A stretch of 64,000 bases of DNA from G963665085 sp963665085 (GCA_963665085.2 CAXXXS010000001.1:2728001-2792000), one strand, 5' to 3'. Positions 1-8,448 are shown, numbered from the stretch's first letter. Program-made: numbers and translations. Notes: generated from the letters alone by a model not told the origin.

Positions 1-93
1 ACAATGGCCAAGGAATCAAGGGCTAATGTAGAACCACTCAATGCACTTACAGAAAAAGCGAATGTGAAAGATGAAAGGGCAAAATTCTTTTAA
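1..93 (+). CDS. C-terminal end of an unidentified protein (partial)
   Basis: An open frame enters from the left edge and ends at TAA 91-93, leaving 30 codons. The visible peptide is charged and ends in DERAKFF. It is followed 20 bases later by a strong intrinsic terminator, which supports this being a genuine gene end. The fragment is too short for me to assign a family. Confidence 0.5.
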   Translation, partial: TMAKESRANVEPLNALTEKANVKDERAKFF

Positions 94-113
94 AAAAATA
101 TTCTAAATATACT

Positions 114-147
114 AAAAGGTGCAGGTGTCTATCTGCACCTTTTTTGT
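114..147 (+). terminator. Rho-independent terminator of the left-edge gene
   Basis: An 11-bp perfect stem (AAAAGGTGCAG at 114-124 with CTGCACCTTTT at 133-143) encloses an 8-base loop and runs into a T tract. It sits about 20 bases after the stop of the left-edge gene. Confidence 0.85.
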
Positions 148-552
148 TTTGAGGACGTTGGAATAATTTTCTTAAACTATATCCTTAAATCCGCAAGTGT
201 ATTTTTAAAACCGCTAATTAAGCGGATTATCGCGAACCGAGGACAAAGGACGAGCTCAATAAAGTTAATTTTATTTTACCTGTTTGGGTGAAGTTATCTC
301 TGCGTATTCTGCGGTATATGTCTTTTTCCTGCGGATTTAAGGTATACTAATAACTAGAAAACAAATCCGGTTTTTTATTACAATGATTCTCAATTTATAA
401 GCTAAATAACCTATGCTGTTAACTTATTTGGTGTCTCTAAAACACGATAAAAGTCATATTTATATATGGACATTTATTAATAATTGTCATTTTTTTAGGT
501 TGGCATCCTACCTAACTTTATGACCTATTTGTTAACCTAAATTACTTATTTA
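148..552. other. Gene-free spacer with repeat-like inverted sequences, upstream of pruA
   Basis: No coding frame is supported in this stretch. It holds a 13-bp perfect inverted repeat (CCTTAAATCCGCA at 183-195 and its complement at 330-342). A small CCGCT/AGCGG hairpin (211-225) lies inside it. A separate hairpin at 495-515 lies in the probable pruA leader. The GC-richer block at 183-342 differs from the AT-rich flanks and looks like a small non-coding repeat element, but I can see only this one copy. Confidence 0.5.
495..515 (+). promoter_or_regulatory. Leader hairpin upstream of pruA
   Basis: TTAGGT (495-500) pairs with ACCTAA (510-515), with an inner GG/CC pair around CAT. A competing partner AACCTAA lies at 534-540, so two mutually exclusive pairings are possible just before the pruA start at 553. 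A regulatory role is inference. Confidence 0.3.
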
Positions 553-2184
553 ATGACAAACGGATTTTTTAATGTACCGACAGCTAAGAATGAACCTGTT
601 TTAACCTATAAGCCAGGTTCAAAAGAGAGAGAAGAGTTAAAAGCCGCAATTACAGAGTTACGCGGGAAAGAAATTGAAATTCCTATGTTTATTGGCGGGA
701 AAGAAGTTAAAACTGGTGAACTCAAACAGATAAATCCACCTCACGATATTAAGCATGTTCTTGGATATTTTCATCAAGGGACGAAAGAAAGTGTAGAAGA
801 GGCAATTAATGCTGCTCTTGAGGCAAGAGAAAGCTGGAGTGCACTTTCCTGGGAAGCAAGGGCTGCAATTTTTTTAAAAGCGGCAGATTTACTCTCCGGG
901 CCATATCGTGCCAAAATAAATGCGGCAACAATGCTTTGCCAATCTAAAACAGCTTTTCAGGCAGAAATTGATGCAGCCTGTGAATTAATAGATTTTTTGA
1001 GGTTTAATGTTGAATACATGACCCGGATCTATAAAATGCAACCGGAGTCATCTACAAACATATGGAACAGGACAGAATGGAGAGGATTAGAAGGTTTTGT
1101 TTTTGCCCTTACTCCTTTTAATTTTACTGCAATTTCCGGAAACCTGCCAACTTCCCCTGCAATGATGGGCAACGTTGTTGTATGGAAACCTTCGAAAACA
1201 CAAATTTATTCGGCCTGGGTATTTATGGAAGTGCTTCGTGAAGCTGGATTGCCGGATGGCGTTATTAATTTAATATATCCATCAGGCCCTGTAGCGGGTG
1301 AAGTAATATTCTCTCATCCATATTTCGCAGGAATCCATTTCACGGGTTCAACTGGAGTCTTCCAGGGAATTTGGAGCAAGATTGGACAAAATATTCAGAA
1401 TTATAAATCATATCCAAGAATTGTTGGTGAAACCGGAGGAAAGGATTTTGTAATGATGCATAATTCAGCCAATTCCAAACAAGTGGCAACAGCATTATCG
1501 CGTGGCGCATTTGAGTATCAGGGACAAAAATGTTCTGCTGCTTCAAGGGCTTATATCCCAGAAAGCAAGTGGGAAGAAGTAAAAGAATATTTGGTTGAGG
1601 ACGTTAAATCATTTGGCATTGGTGGGCCGGAAGACTTCTCAAACTTCTATACAGCTGTTATTGACGAAAATTCGTTCGATAAAATTGCAGGGTATATTGA
1701 AAGAGCTAAAAATGATAAAGAAGCCGAAATCGTCGTAGGTGGTTCATATGATAAATCGAAGGGATATTTCATTGATCCAACAGTTATTCTAACAACCGAT
1801 CCTAAATATGTTACAATGCAGGAAGAAATATTCGGACCGGTTCTTACAATTTATGTTTATGACGATAATAAATACGAAGAAACGTTAGATATTCTGGATA
1901 AAACTTCAATTTACGGTTTAACCGGGGCAATTTTTGCAAAAGACAGATACGTTATTGAAACAACAACAAAAAAATTAACGCATGCAGCAGGTAATTTCTA
2001 TATAAATGATAAACCTACTGGAGCCGTTGTTAATCAGCAGCCATTTGGAGGGGCAAGAGGTTCCGGAACAAATGATAAAGCTGGTTCAATGATAAATCTT
2101 TTGCGCTGGACTTCTCCACGTTCAATTAAAGAAAATTTTGTTTCACCTATAGATTACAGGTATCCATTTATGGAGAAAGAATAG
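553..2184 (+). CDS. pruA: L-glutamate gamma-semialdehyde (1-pyrroline-5-carboxylate) dehydrogenase
   Basis: A 543-residue aldehyde dehydrogenase of the ALDH4 type. It oxidises glutamate-5-semialdehyde, the open form of 1-pyrroline-5-carboxylate, to glutamate with NAD, the second step of proline breakdown in the cytoplasm. Visible hallmarks are the NAD-fold motif FTGSTG near 263-268, the general-base glutamate in VGETGGKDF (Glu293) and the catalytic cysteine in EYQGQKCSAASR (Cys327). The QGQKCSA context and the length match the long stand-alone ALDH4 form, not the bifunctional PutA form. No proline dehydrogenase (putA) lies beside it here. The gene appears monocistronic: it has its own leader and a hairpin terminator at 2216. 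The start is the first ATG of the frame and begins with sequence typical of this family. Confidence 0.93.
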   Translation: MTNGFFNVPTAKNEPVLTYKPGSKEREELKAAITELRGKEIEIPMFIGGKEVKTGELKQINPPHDIKHVLGYFHQGTKESVEEAINAALEARESWSALSWEARAAIFLKAADLLSGPYRAKINAATMLCQSKTAFQAEIDAACELIDFLRFNVEYMTRIYKMQPESSTNIWNRTEWRGLEGFVFALTPFNFTAISGNLPTSPAMMGNVVVWKPSKTQIYSAWVFMEVLREAGLPDGVINLIYPSGPVAGEVIFSHPYFAGIHFTGSTGVFQGIWSKIGQNIQNYKSYPRIVGETGGKDFVMMHNSANSKQVATALSRGAFEYQGQKCSAASRAYIPESKWEEVKEYLVEDVKSFGIGGPEDFSNFYTAVIDENSFDKIAGYIERAKNDKEAEIVVGGSYDKSKGYFIDPTVILTTDPKYVTMQEEIFGPVLTIYVYDDNKYEETLDILDKTSIYGLTGAIFAKDRYVIETTTKKLTHAAGNFYINDKPTGAVVNQQPFGGARGSGTNDKAGSMINLLRWTSPRSIKENFVSPIDYRYPFMEKE

Positions 2185-2215
2185 ACTAGCTTTTATACTT
2201 ACTACTAACTATCTG

Positions 2216-2263
2216 GAAGGGGAGCATACTTGAGACTAACACATTTATTCCCCTTCTTTTTTT
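2216..2263 (+). terminator. Terminator downstream of pruA
   Basis: GAAGGGGA (2216-2223) pairs with TCCCCTTC (2249-2256) across a 25-base loop, followed by a T run. It lies 30 bases after the pruA stop. Confidence 0.65.
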
Positions 2264-2654
2264 ACAATTGATTATAATAAAAACGATTTTTTCAAGTGAA
2301 GAAGGTATACTGGAAAGTAAAGTTACAAAATTCACTTAATGCGTGGTTGTTCAATTTTATTCTTTATATCCGTTATGGATAATAAATTAAGATGTTTAAA
2401 GAAGCCTTGGGTTATTTATTAAATTTAATATCGATTTGTTATTAAAAATTAATATTTATTCGTTGTATTAATTTGAGGTATATGCTTAATTTTATTTTTT
2501 AATTATTTAAATAAAAGATAGATATAGGTAGCAATTAAAATTTAACTTTTATTTAATGTTGAAATACTATGTTTTATAAATTATAATACCCAAATTGCAT
2601 TCGTAGGTCGACCACAATTCCATCTTATATTTTTTAATTTAAAACTTTTAAATC
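2264..2654. other. AT-rich gene-free spacer
   Basis: This is about 390 bases of very AT-rich sequence without a supported coding frame. It must carry the promoter for the surface-protein genes that follow. I see no clear TAnnTTTG box, repeat or RNA gene in it. Confidence 0.4.
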
Positions 2655-3335
2655 ATGAAAAAAACAGTATTTCATATACTACTACTATGCTTATTTGTAA
2701 ATTCATTTGGACAGATTAAAGTTAACTCAGATGGTGAGGTTGCAATAGGTAATTTATCTACAGCATCATATAACTTAGATGTAAAAGGGGATACACGTTT
2801 TACAAAATATGAAGATGAAGATGGTAATCACTCTATTATGATTGATCTTTATAACAGGGACATGAATATTTATCCCGGTAGTGGATTGGATGCCGATCTA
2901 GGAAAATCCAGTTGTTATTGGGATGCAGCATATCTTTACAATGTCAATTATTATGTGCTTTATCAATATTCTGACATTAATACCAAAGAAAATATAAATA
3001 CGATTGATAGTGCATTAATTAAAATACAAAAAATAAGAGGAGTAAAATTTGATTATAAAGAAAGTTTGTTTTCTGATATTGATGACAAAGAAAAACAAAC
3101 TGAAAAAATTGCAGAAAGTAAAAATAAAAATGGATTGATTGCCCAGGAACTTCTAACTGTTTTCCCTGAAGTTGTAAAGCTTGATGAAGAAACAGGTTTA
3201 TACAAAGTGAATTATATTGAGATGATACCTATTCTTGTGGAAGCAATAAAAGAACAACAAGAACAAATAGAGGATCTCCAAAAAATTGTTTCTGAACATG
3301 AAGATGAGATTATTCTACTTAAGAAAAATAAGTAA
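2655..3335 (+). CDS. Exported protein with a C-terminal tail-fibre chaperone-like (S74-type) domain
   Basis: A 226-residue protein with a clear N-terminal signal peptide (cut expected after ...NSFGQ, near residue 20). A short beta-rich region follows. From about residue 105 comes the pattern SDINTKENI...IRGVKFDYKES...GLIAQELLTVFPEVV...VNYIEMIPILVEAIKEQ. This is the hallmark of the Peptidase_S74/intramolecular chaperone domain found on phage tail spikes and on many exported Bacteroidota proteins. The last 30 residues form a coiled coil (EQQEQIEDLQKIVSEHEDE). In phage the domain trimerises and cleaves itself; whether this copy is active is unknown. The next gene, the C25 peptidase, starts 45 bases downstream, so the two may be co-transcribed. 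A cell-surface adhesin role is inference. Confidence 0.75.
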   Translation: MKKTVFHILLLCLFVNSFGQIKVNSDGEVAIGNLSTASYNLDVKGDTRFTKYEDEDGNHSIMIDLYNRDMNIYPGSGLDADLGKSSCYWDAAYLYNVNYYVLYQYSDINTKENINTIDSALIKIQKIRGVKFDYKESLFSDIDDKEKQTEKIAESKNKNGLIAQELLTVFPEVVKLDEETGLYKVNYIEMIPILVEAIKEQQEQIEDLQKIVSEHEDEIILLKKNK

Positions 3336-3380
3336 AAAGTTTCATATAAAGAGTTTGTTAACATTATAATTCCTTAGGTG

Positions 3381-5630
3381 ATGAATACTATTTTAAAAAC
3401 AATTTTTCTCCTTTCTTTTTTTGTGTTATCTACGATAAGCGGAAAATCTCAAACATCTATTACTACTTTATATAATGGTTTTACAGTTGATTTTACTCTG
3501 CCAACCTATGAAATATTAGATACCAATATATATGAAGAATTTGGAATTGACCAAGACTATTCTTATATCGAAATAGAAGATTTTGGAGAGATTATAGATA
3601 GTGGTTATCCCGTTTTGCCACAATACACCATAAATCTACATATTCCAGATGATGCAACTACTTTTACTGTTACAACATCCAATATGCAGACAGAAACGGA
3701 ATACCTGACATACAAAATTATTCCTGCACAAGATTACTCTGAAGATGAAGAGGATCCCGATTTTGTAATTATGAGTGATTATTATAACAGCAATGGCTCA
3801 TTATTTGCTTTTACATATGAAATTTCCGATACTTTTAATGTAATGGGATCACGTGGTATAAGTTTTTCTATTTTCCCGTTTCAGTATAATCCTGCTTCAG
3901 ACAGGATTGACGTAATTGAAAGTTGTACCTTTACTATTACTCATAATGGTTCTTCTTCAATAGCTCTCAGAAGTGCCAGTGTTAGCAACAGTTTAACAAA
4001 TGTATATAAGAATGCACTTTTTGATAATTATTCTACGGTAACCAGCACAACAGCAGATAAAGGCAGGTATTTAATAATCACAGGTCCCGATTTTGAGGAT
4101 GATTTTGTATACTTTGCCAATTATAAAAGAAATATTGGCTACGATGTAACAGTGGTTACCACAGATGTTACGGGGACTGAAGCCAGTGATATTAAGAATT
4201 ACATAAAAGGATTATACGATAATACTGCTACTAGACCAGACTTTCTTTTATTAGCAGGGGATGAAATACCATATTCAGCCACAGATCCTAAAACAGATTT
4301 GGAATATGCAAACCAGGAAGATGATTTTCGTGCAGATATTTTTGTGGGACGTCTTAATCTTTATGATCATGATAATGGAGGAGAGCAACAACTTCATAAT
4401 TTTTTTTATAAAACCATTTATATGGAAACGAACTTAAATTATCTCACAAAGAATGCACTTCTCCTTTCCGGGAGTGGTGATGGAGAGAAGCGCTTTCATA
4501 AATCAATGCAATGGGTAAGAGATGAAATTTTAGAGCCACAAAATTTTGATTATAATTTTTATTCTGGATACAATGGTGATTCTGAAGTCGAAGTAGCAAA
4601 TGCATTATCCAATAATGCTTATACCTTGCTTGTCTACAGAGGGCATGGATATACGGAAGGAATTGATGGAGATGGCTGGGATTTTAGTGGTTACGATCTG
4701 GCTCAGCTTTTTGGTTATGATGTTTTTCCAATAAGTTTTGGTTTTGCTTGTAAAAGTTTTTTTTCTTTTTTTGATTATGTAGGAGAAGTAAGAGGAGGTG
4801 TAAGTTATTTTGGAGCAACTATTAATATTAATACTTACTCAAATAGTAAAATAGTGAAAAAAGTGATGGACGAGATGGACGACAGGGAACAACTTTCCCC
4901 ATTTATCAATTTAGGGATGAGTCGTTTTTGGAGCCAAAGTTATGCGAAGACCGTAACCAGAAGAAAGAAAAAAAGGGAGTTTATAAAAGCGTATAATCTC
5001 ATTGGAGATCCTTCATTATTTATAAGGGGCATTGGTTGCCAGGAAGATTATATCCTTACAAATAACGAAGTATTTCCTGATGGAGCTAAAATAACATATC
5101 AGGCATCAAACGACATAAGCACTGCAGAATCTGGGGCAACATTTGTTGCAGAGTCTGGGAGTGAAGTAAACCTTATAGCTGGGAATAGCATAACTTTTAA
5201 TTCTGGGACAGCCATAGAAGAAGGCTGCGAATTTAGTGCAACAATTGGTTCATGTAGTACAACAACAGCAACATCGTATTCAGCGAAAATGCCAACTATT
5301 TCGGACGACACAGAAGAAGTGTTAACAAGAACGGAAATAGTTGTTGATACAACAGAATATCAGCAATCTTTTTCAAATGTAATAACCTGTTTTCCAAATC
5401 CTGTTGATGATTTTATTAATTTTTACTTTTATATTGCTTCAGGGAAAACAGAGGGAATATCTATTTATAATACAATGGGTGATAAAGTTTTGAATTATCA
5501 ACTTAACCTTGAAGCTAACCAATGGCATTCAGTTAATGTGAATGTGTCGGGCTTAACAAAAGGAACCTATATCTATTTTATTAAAAATACAAACGGATAT
5601 GAAAAAGGTAAATTTATTAAAATCAACTAA
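3381..5630 (+). CDS. Gingipain-like C25 family cysteine peptidase with T9SS sorting domain
   Basis: A 749-residue secreted peptidase. It has a signal peptide (1-24), then a gingipain-type propeptide/beta region. The C25 catalytic domain runs from about 228 to 548, with RGHG (catalytic His422) and FGFACKSFFSFFDY (catalytic Cys457). A linker leads to a T9SS type A sorting domain at the C-terminus (PNPVDDFINFYF ... KGTYIYFIK ... KGKFIKIN). Gingipains of Porphyromonas share the GHG and C...FDY layout, and T9SS cargo is anchored to or released from the surface. Substrate specificity cannot be read. I chose the ATG at 3381; a GTG lies directly before it. The last 32 bases also encode the start of the next gene in another frame. 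The sorting-domain DNA is duplicated downstream at about 6360. Confidence 0.85.
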   Translation: MNTILKTIFLLSFFVLSTISGKSQTSITTLYNGFTVDFTLPTYEILDTNIYEEFGIDQDYSYIEIEDFGEIIDSGYPVLPQYTINLHIPDDATTFTVTTSNMQTETEYLTYKIIPAQDYSEDEEDPDFVIMSDYYNSNGSLFAFTYEISDTFNVMGSRGISFSIFPFQYNPASDRIDVIESCTFTITHNGSSSIALRSASVSNSLTNVYKNALFDNYSTVTSTTADKGRYLIITGPDFEDDFVYFANYKRNIGYDVTVVTTDVTGTEASDIKNYIKGLYDNTATRPDFLLLAGDEIPYSATDPKTDLEYANQEDDFRADIFVGRLNLYDHDNGGEQQLHNFFYKTIYMETNLNYLTKNALLLSGSGDGEKRFHKSMQWVRDEILEPQNFDYNFYSGYNGDSEVEVANALSNNAYTLLVYRGHGYTEGIDGDGWDFSGYDLAQLFGYDVFPISFGFACKSFFSFFDYVGEVRGGVSYFGATININTYSNSKIVKKVMDEMDDREQLSPFINLGMSRFWSQSYAKTVTRRKKKREFIKAYNLIGDPSLFIRGIGCQEDYILTNNEVFPDGAKITYQASNDISTAESGATFVAESGSEVNLIAGNSITFNSGTAIEEGCEFSATIGSCSTTTATSYSAKMPTISDDTEEVLTRTEIVVDTTEYQQSFSNVITCFPNPVDDFINFYFYIASGKTEGISIYNTMGDKVLNYQLNLEANQWHSVNVNVSGLTKGTYIYFIKNTNGYEKGKFIKIN

Positions 5631-6183
5631 GTTATTCAGTTTAGTTATTTTGCTTTATATTATATCAAGTATAAATAGCTGCACTGTTTATTGTCCAGCT
5701 TTTTCGGAAGAGTATAAGAATTGGTTTCCCTATTATGAGATGCAGGAGCTTTGTTTTATAGATCTAAATGATACAATTTATTGTTGGGTAAATGATTATG
5801 AATCATCAGAAGAATATTCATATAATGAAAGATGTGGCTGTGAATGTGATAGTTGGTTGCATTTTAACCTATATACTGATTCTACAGAAGATTTTTATGT
5901 TTATAGCAAAATACAAGGATATCATATTGACACTATTCCTACCATACCTAAAATGAGTTTTATTTTTAAACTTAAGGACTATTTTGTATTTAAAGAAGAT
6001 GAAGACTGGCAGTACTATGATTCATTAGCAATCCAAGGCATCTATTATAATGATGTACTAGTAATACAAAATAAAAATATTGAAGAAGCAAAAGAATACA
6101 CAGAAATGAAAGTAGTAAAGGGGTATGGTTTGTTTGAGTTTTCAGATATAGATGGAAACACATGGGTATTAGAAACGGAATAA
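5599..6183 (+). CDS. Putative lipoprotein, first of two tandem paralogues
   Basis: A 194-residue protein of unknown function. The N-terminus is a lysine-rich, hydrophobic SPII signal ending in the lipobox-like ISSINSC (Cys about 28). The mature part has a cysteine-rich stretch (YCPAF, RCGCECDSW) and ends in LFEFSDIDGNTWVLETE. The start codon lies inside the sorting-domain coding sequence of the C25 peptidase, overlapping it by 32 bases in a different frame. The overlapping bases supply the basic n-region of this signal peptide, so the start is well placed and translation is probably coupled. A paralogue lies at 6519-7097 with the same overlap and the same YCPAF...WFPYYE...ELCF core. I recognise no family. 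Confidence 0.7.
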   Translation: MKKVNLLKSTKLFSLVILLYIISSINSCTVYCPAFSEEYKNWFPYYEMQELCFIDLNDTIYCWVNDYESSEEYSYNERCGCECDSWLHFNLYTDSTEDFYVYSKIQGYHIDTIPTIPKMSFIFKLKDYFVFKEDEDWQYYDSLAIQGIYYNDVLVIQNKNIEEAKEYTEMKVVKGYGLFEFSDIDGNTWVLETE

Positions 6184-6313
6184 TATACAAATATTAGACA
6201 TTGATTAGCGATAACATATCTGCGTCGAGTGTTTATTAATAGTCAGAAATACATATTGTAGGTTTAGTAAAGATATTGTCGATTTCAGGGATTCTCAATC
6301 ACATGAATTATTA

Positions 6314-6550
6314 ATGACAAAAGATAGAACACGAAATCGTAAATGTCGTTTAGCGAATTCAGAGAAAACAGAGGGAATATCTATTTATAATACAATGGGT
6401 GATAAAGTTCTGGATATTCAACAAAATCTTGAAGCTAACCAATGGCATTCAGTTAATGTGAATGTGTTAGGCTTAACGAAAGGGACCTATATCTATTTTA
6501 TTAAAAATACTAACGGATATGAAAAAGGTAAATTTATTAAAATCAACTAA
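6314..6550 (+). pseudogene. Orphan duplicate of the C25 peptidase sorting domain
   Basis: From about 6358 this frame is near-identical at DNA level to the end of the C25 peptidase gene (5441-5630). It encodes only the last two thirds of a T9SS sorting domain (EGISIYNTMGDKV ... KGKFIKIN). The 15 codons before it are unrelated low-complexity sequence without a signal peptide, so no exported product is plausible. I read it as the scar of a tandem duplication. It may persist because it carries the start codon of the next lipoprotein gene, or because it couples that gene's translation. Confidence 0.7.
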
Positions 6551-7097
6551 GCAATTATGGTTAATTATTGTGGCTTGTGTTATAATAAGCTTTAATAGTT
6601 GTAATGTTTATTGCCCTGCTTTTCCTGATAAGTACATAGGGTGGTTTCCATATTATGAGAATCAGGAATTATGTTTCAAAAATAGAAGTGATTCCATTTG
6701 TTGTAGGGTAAGTGAATACGAAGTTAGTGAAGAATATAAAACAAATTGTGAATGTGGTTGTGATAGCTATATGAGTTTTAGATTATTGGATACAATTGAT
6801 TCAATATTAGTGTTAGATGTTTTAATAGGTGGTGAAAATTCAGATAGTAACGGTGTACCTAAAATAGGTGTAAATTTTACATCTGGAGATTATTTTTTAT
6901 ATGAGGGTGATTATCAATATTGTCAATATTATGATTCATTAGCTATCCATAACCTTTATTATAATGATGTACTAGTAGTCCAGAATTTCAATGGGAACGA
7001 ACCAAATAAATATATAGAAATAAAAGTAGTAAAAAGTTACGGTTTGTTTGAGTTTTCAGATATAGATGGGCATACGTGGGTACTAGAAACAGAATAA
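6519..7097 (+). CDS. Putative lipoprotein, second tandem paralogue
   Basis: A 192-residue paralogue of the protein at 5599-6183. Both begin with MKKVNLLKSTK, continue into a hydrophobic stretch and an SFNSC lipobox (Cys about 28), then VYCPAF, WFPYYENQELCF, a CECGCDSY cysteine cluster and the same GLFEFSDIDG-TWVLETE tail. The middle is well diverged, so the copies are not recent duplicates over their whole length, although the first ~30 bases and the preceding sorting-domain DNA are almost unchanged. Its ATG lies inside the orphan sorting-domain frame, as in copy one. Function is unknown; surface or periplasmic lipid anchoring is inferred from the signal. Confidence 0.65.
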   Translation: MKKVNLLKSTKQLWLIIVACVIISFNSCNVYCPAFPDKYIGWFPYYENQELCFKNRSDSICCRVSEYEVSEEYKTNCECGCDSYMSFRLLDTIDSILVLDVLIGGENSDSNGVPKIGVNFTSGDYFLYEGDYQYCQYYDSLAIHNLYYNDVLVVQNFNGNEPNKYIEIKVVKSYGLFEFSDIDGHTWVLETE

Positions 7098-7900
7098 TAT
7101 ACCTATAATCGGCGTAGAATGGCGATTGCATATCTACACCGAATTTATTTTAACAGTTTGTGAAATTATTGTCTTTAGACAAATATTTTAGCCAGAATAT
7201 TGTTGATTTTAAAGAATTCGCAATCATCGCAAATATTAACTCAATAAAAAATAAATTGAGGAAGTGAATTTGCAAACTTCGTTTGGTAAAGAGAAATTTA
7301 TTTGAATAAAAACTTTTTCAGCTTTATTGCATTCACAAAGGTTATAAATTTACAGTTCGACAGATCCCACAGAGTCATTGACCTGTTGGAGTTACTTTTG
7401 GAATTTTCACGAGGAGTGCAAAATGATGTTAAAAAGCGTAATGAATTTGTGTTGATAAACAAGCATTAGTGCGAAGTATACATGCAAAAGTCAAGTGTAC
7501 ATTAACAAAAGTCTTATGTAAATAGGCTTAAGACGGATGACAGCGTTCTTAAGTTAACTGTAAATAGACATTTGATAAGGACGAGCTGGATTAAGTTAAC
7601 TGTAAATGCCCTTAAGTTAAGTGTAAATAGATATTTGATTAAGATGAGATGGGTTAAGTTAAGAGTAAATCCATTTAAGTTCAGGTAAAATTCATTTTAG
7701 GAAGGTGTAAATTGCAATAAGATAACTGTAAGAGTGATTTTGAATGGCGTAAGTGTAATTAAGAAGAGTGTAAATGCTCATAAGAAAAAATAAGTTAATA
7801 TAAATAGTAGCAGAACTCCAAATCAGCATGGGGATTTAAAATTATTTCTATAATAAAATAATCAAACCAAAACCGTATATGAGTTGTTACATAACTAAAA
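7098..7900. other. Gene-free 0.8-kb stretch carrying a 21-bp tandem array
   Basis: No frame is open on either strand long enough to be a gene. The first ~120 bases resemble the sequence after the first lipoprotein gene (6184-6310), so they belong to the duplicated block. The segment 7465-7800 is a degenerate 21-bp tandem array, listed separately. The remainder is AT-rich with no feature I can name. Confidence 0.6.
7465..7800 (+). repeat. Degenerate 21-bp tandem array (about 16 units)
   Basis: When the sequence is cut every 21 bases from 7465, most units start with a variant of TTAAGTTAACTGTAAAT plus four variable bases. The best units begin at 7549, 7591, 7612 and 7654. Units 7549-7611 and 7612-7674 form a 63-bp higher-order duplication. 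Stops interrupt the frames, so a heptad-repeat protein is not encoded today. Spacing of exactly two helical turns would suit a protein-binding array, but this is inference. Confidence 0.75.
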
Positions 7901-8350
7901 ATGAAAGTTGAAGCTAATTCTCCCGAAGAATATATAGATAAGTTACCGGATAACAGGAAAGAACCTTTTTCTAAATTAAGAGAAGTAATTATTAAGAATC
8001 TTCCAAAAGGTTTTAAGGAAGAAATTTCATATGGTATGATTGGATACGTAGTTCCTCATTCAATCTATCCAGACGGATATCATGTAAATCCTACGTTGCC
8101 TTTACCTTTTATAAATATTGCTTCACAAAAGAATTATATCGCTTTGTATCATATGGGAATATATGGAGATAAGAGTTTGTTGCAATGGTTTGTAGATGAA
8201 TATTCAAAACAGGTAACTACAAAATTAGATATGGGGAAAAGTTGTATTCGGTTTAAAAAAATTAATGAAATCCCATATAAGTTAATTGGAGAATTATGCG
8301 AGAAAATCACACCTAATGCATGGATTAAGATTTATGAGAAAAATATTTGA
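7901..8350 (+). CDS. DUF1801 domain protein
   Basis: A 149-residue cytoplasmic protein. The opening (SPEEYIDKLPDNRKEPFSKLREVI), the KEEISYGMIGY segment and the later IALYHMGIYG are the usual signature of the DUF1801/YdhG-like family, small proteins with an alpha/beta fold of uncertain function. Length is normal for the family and it has no signal peptide. It is isolated between the repeat array and the ECF sigma gene, with its own ~100-base leader. It is not obviously linked in function to its neighbours. Confidence 0.8.
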   Translation: MKVEANSPEEYIDKLPDNRKEPFSKLREVIIKNLPKGFKEEISYGMIGYVVPHSIYPDGYHVNPTLPLPFINIASQKNYIALYHMGIYGDKSLLQWFVDEYSKQVTTKLDMGKSCIRFKKINEIPYKLIGELCEKITPNAWIKIYEKNI

Positions 8351-8448
8351 TTCTGTTGTTATTTTATTTTCTTCTATACATATTAATTATAATAATCATT
8401 TTTCACCTGCTATTTTTTAAAGAGAATTGAATACATAATTCACAGTTT

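Noticed and set aside
7465..7800. CRISPR array
   Set aside because: Units are contiguous and degenerate with no unique spacers of constant length, and no cas genes are nearby.
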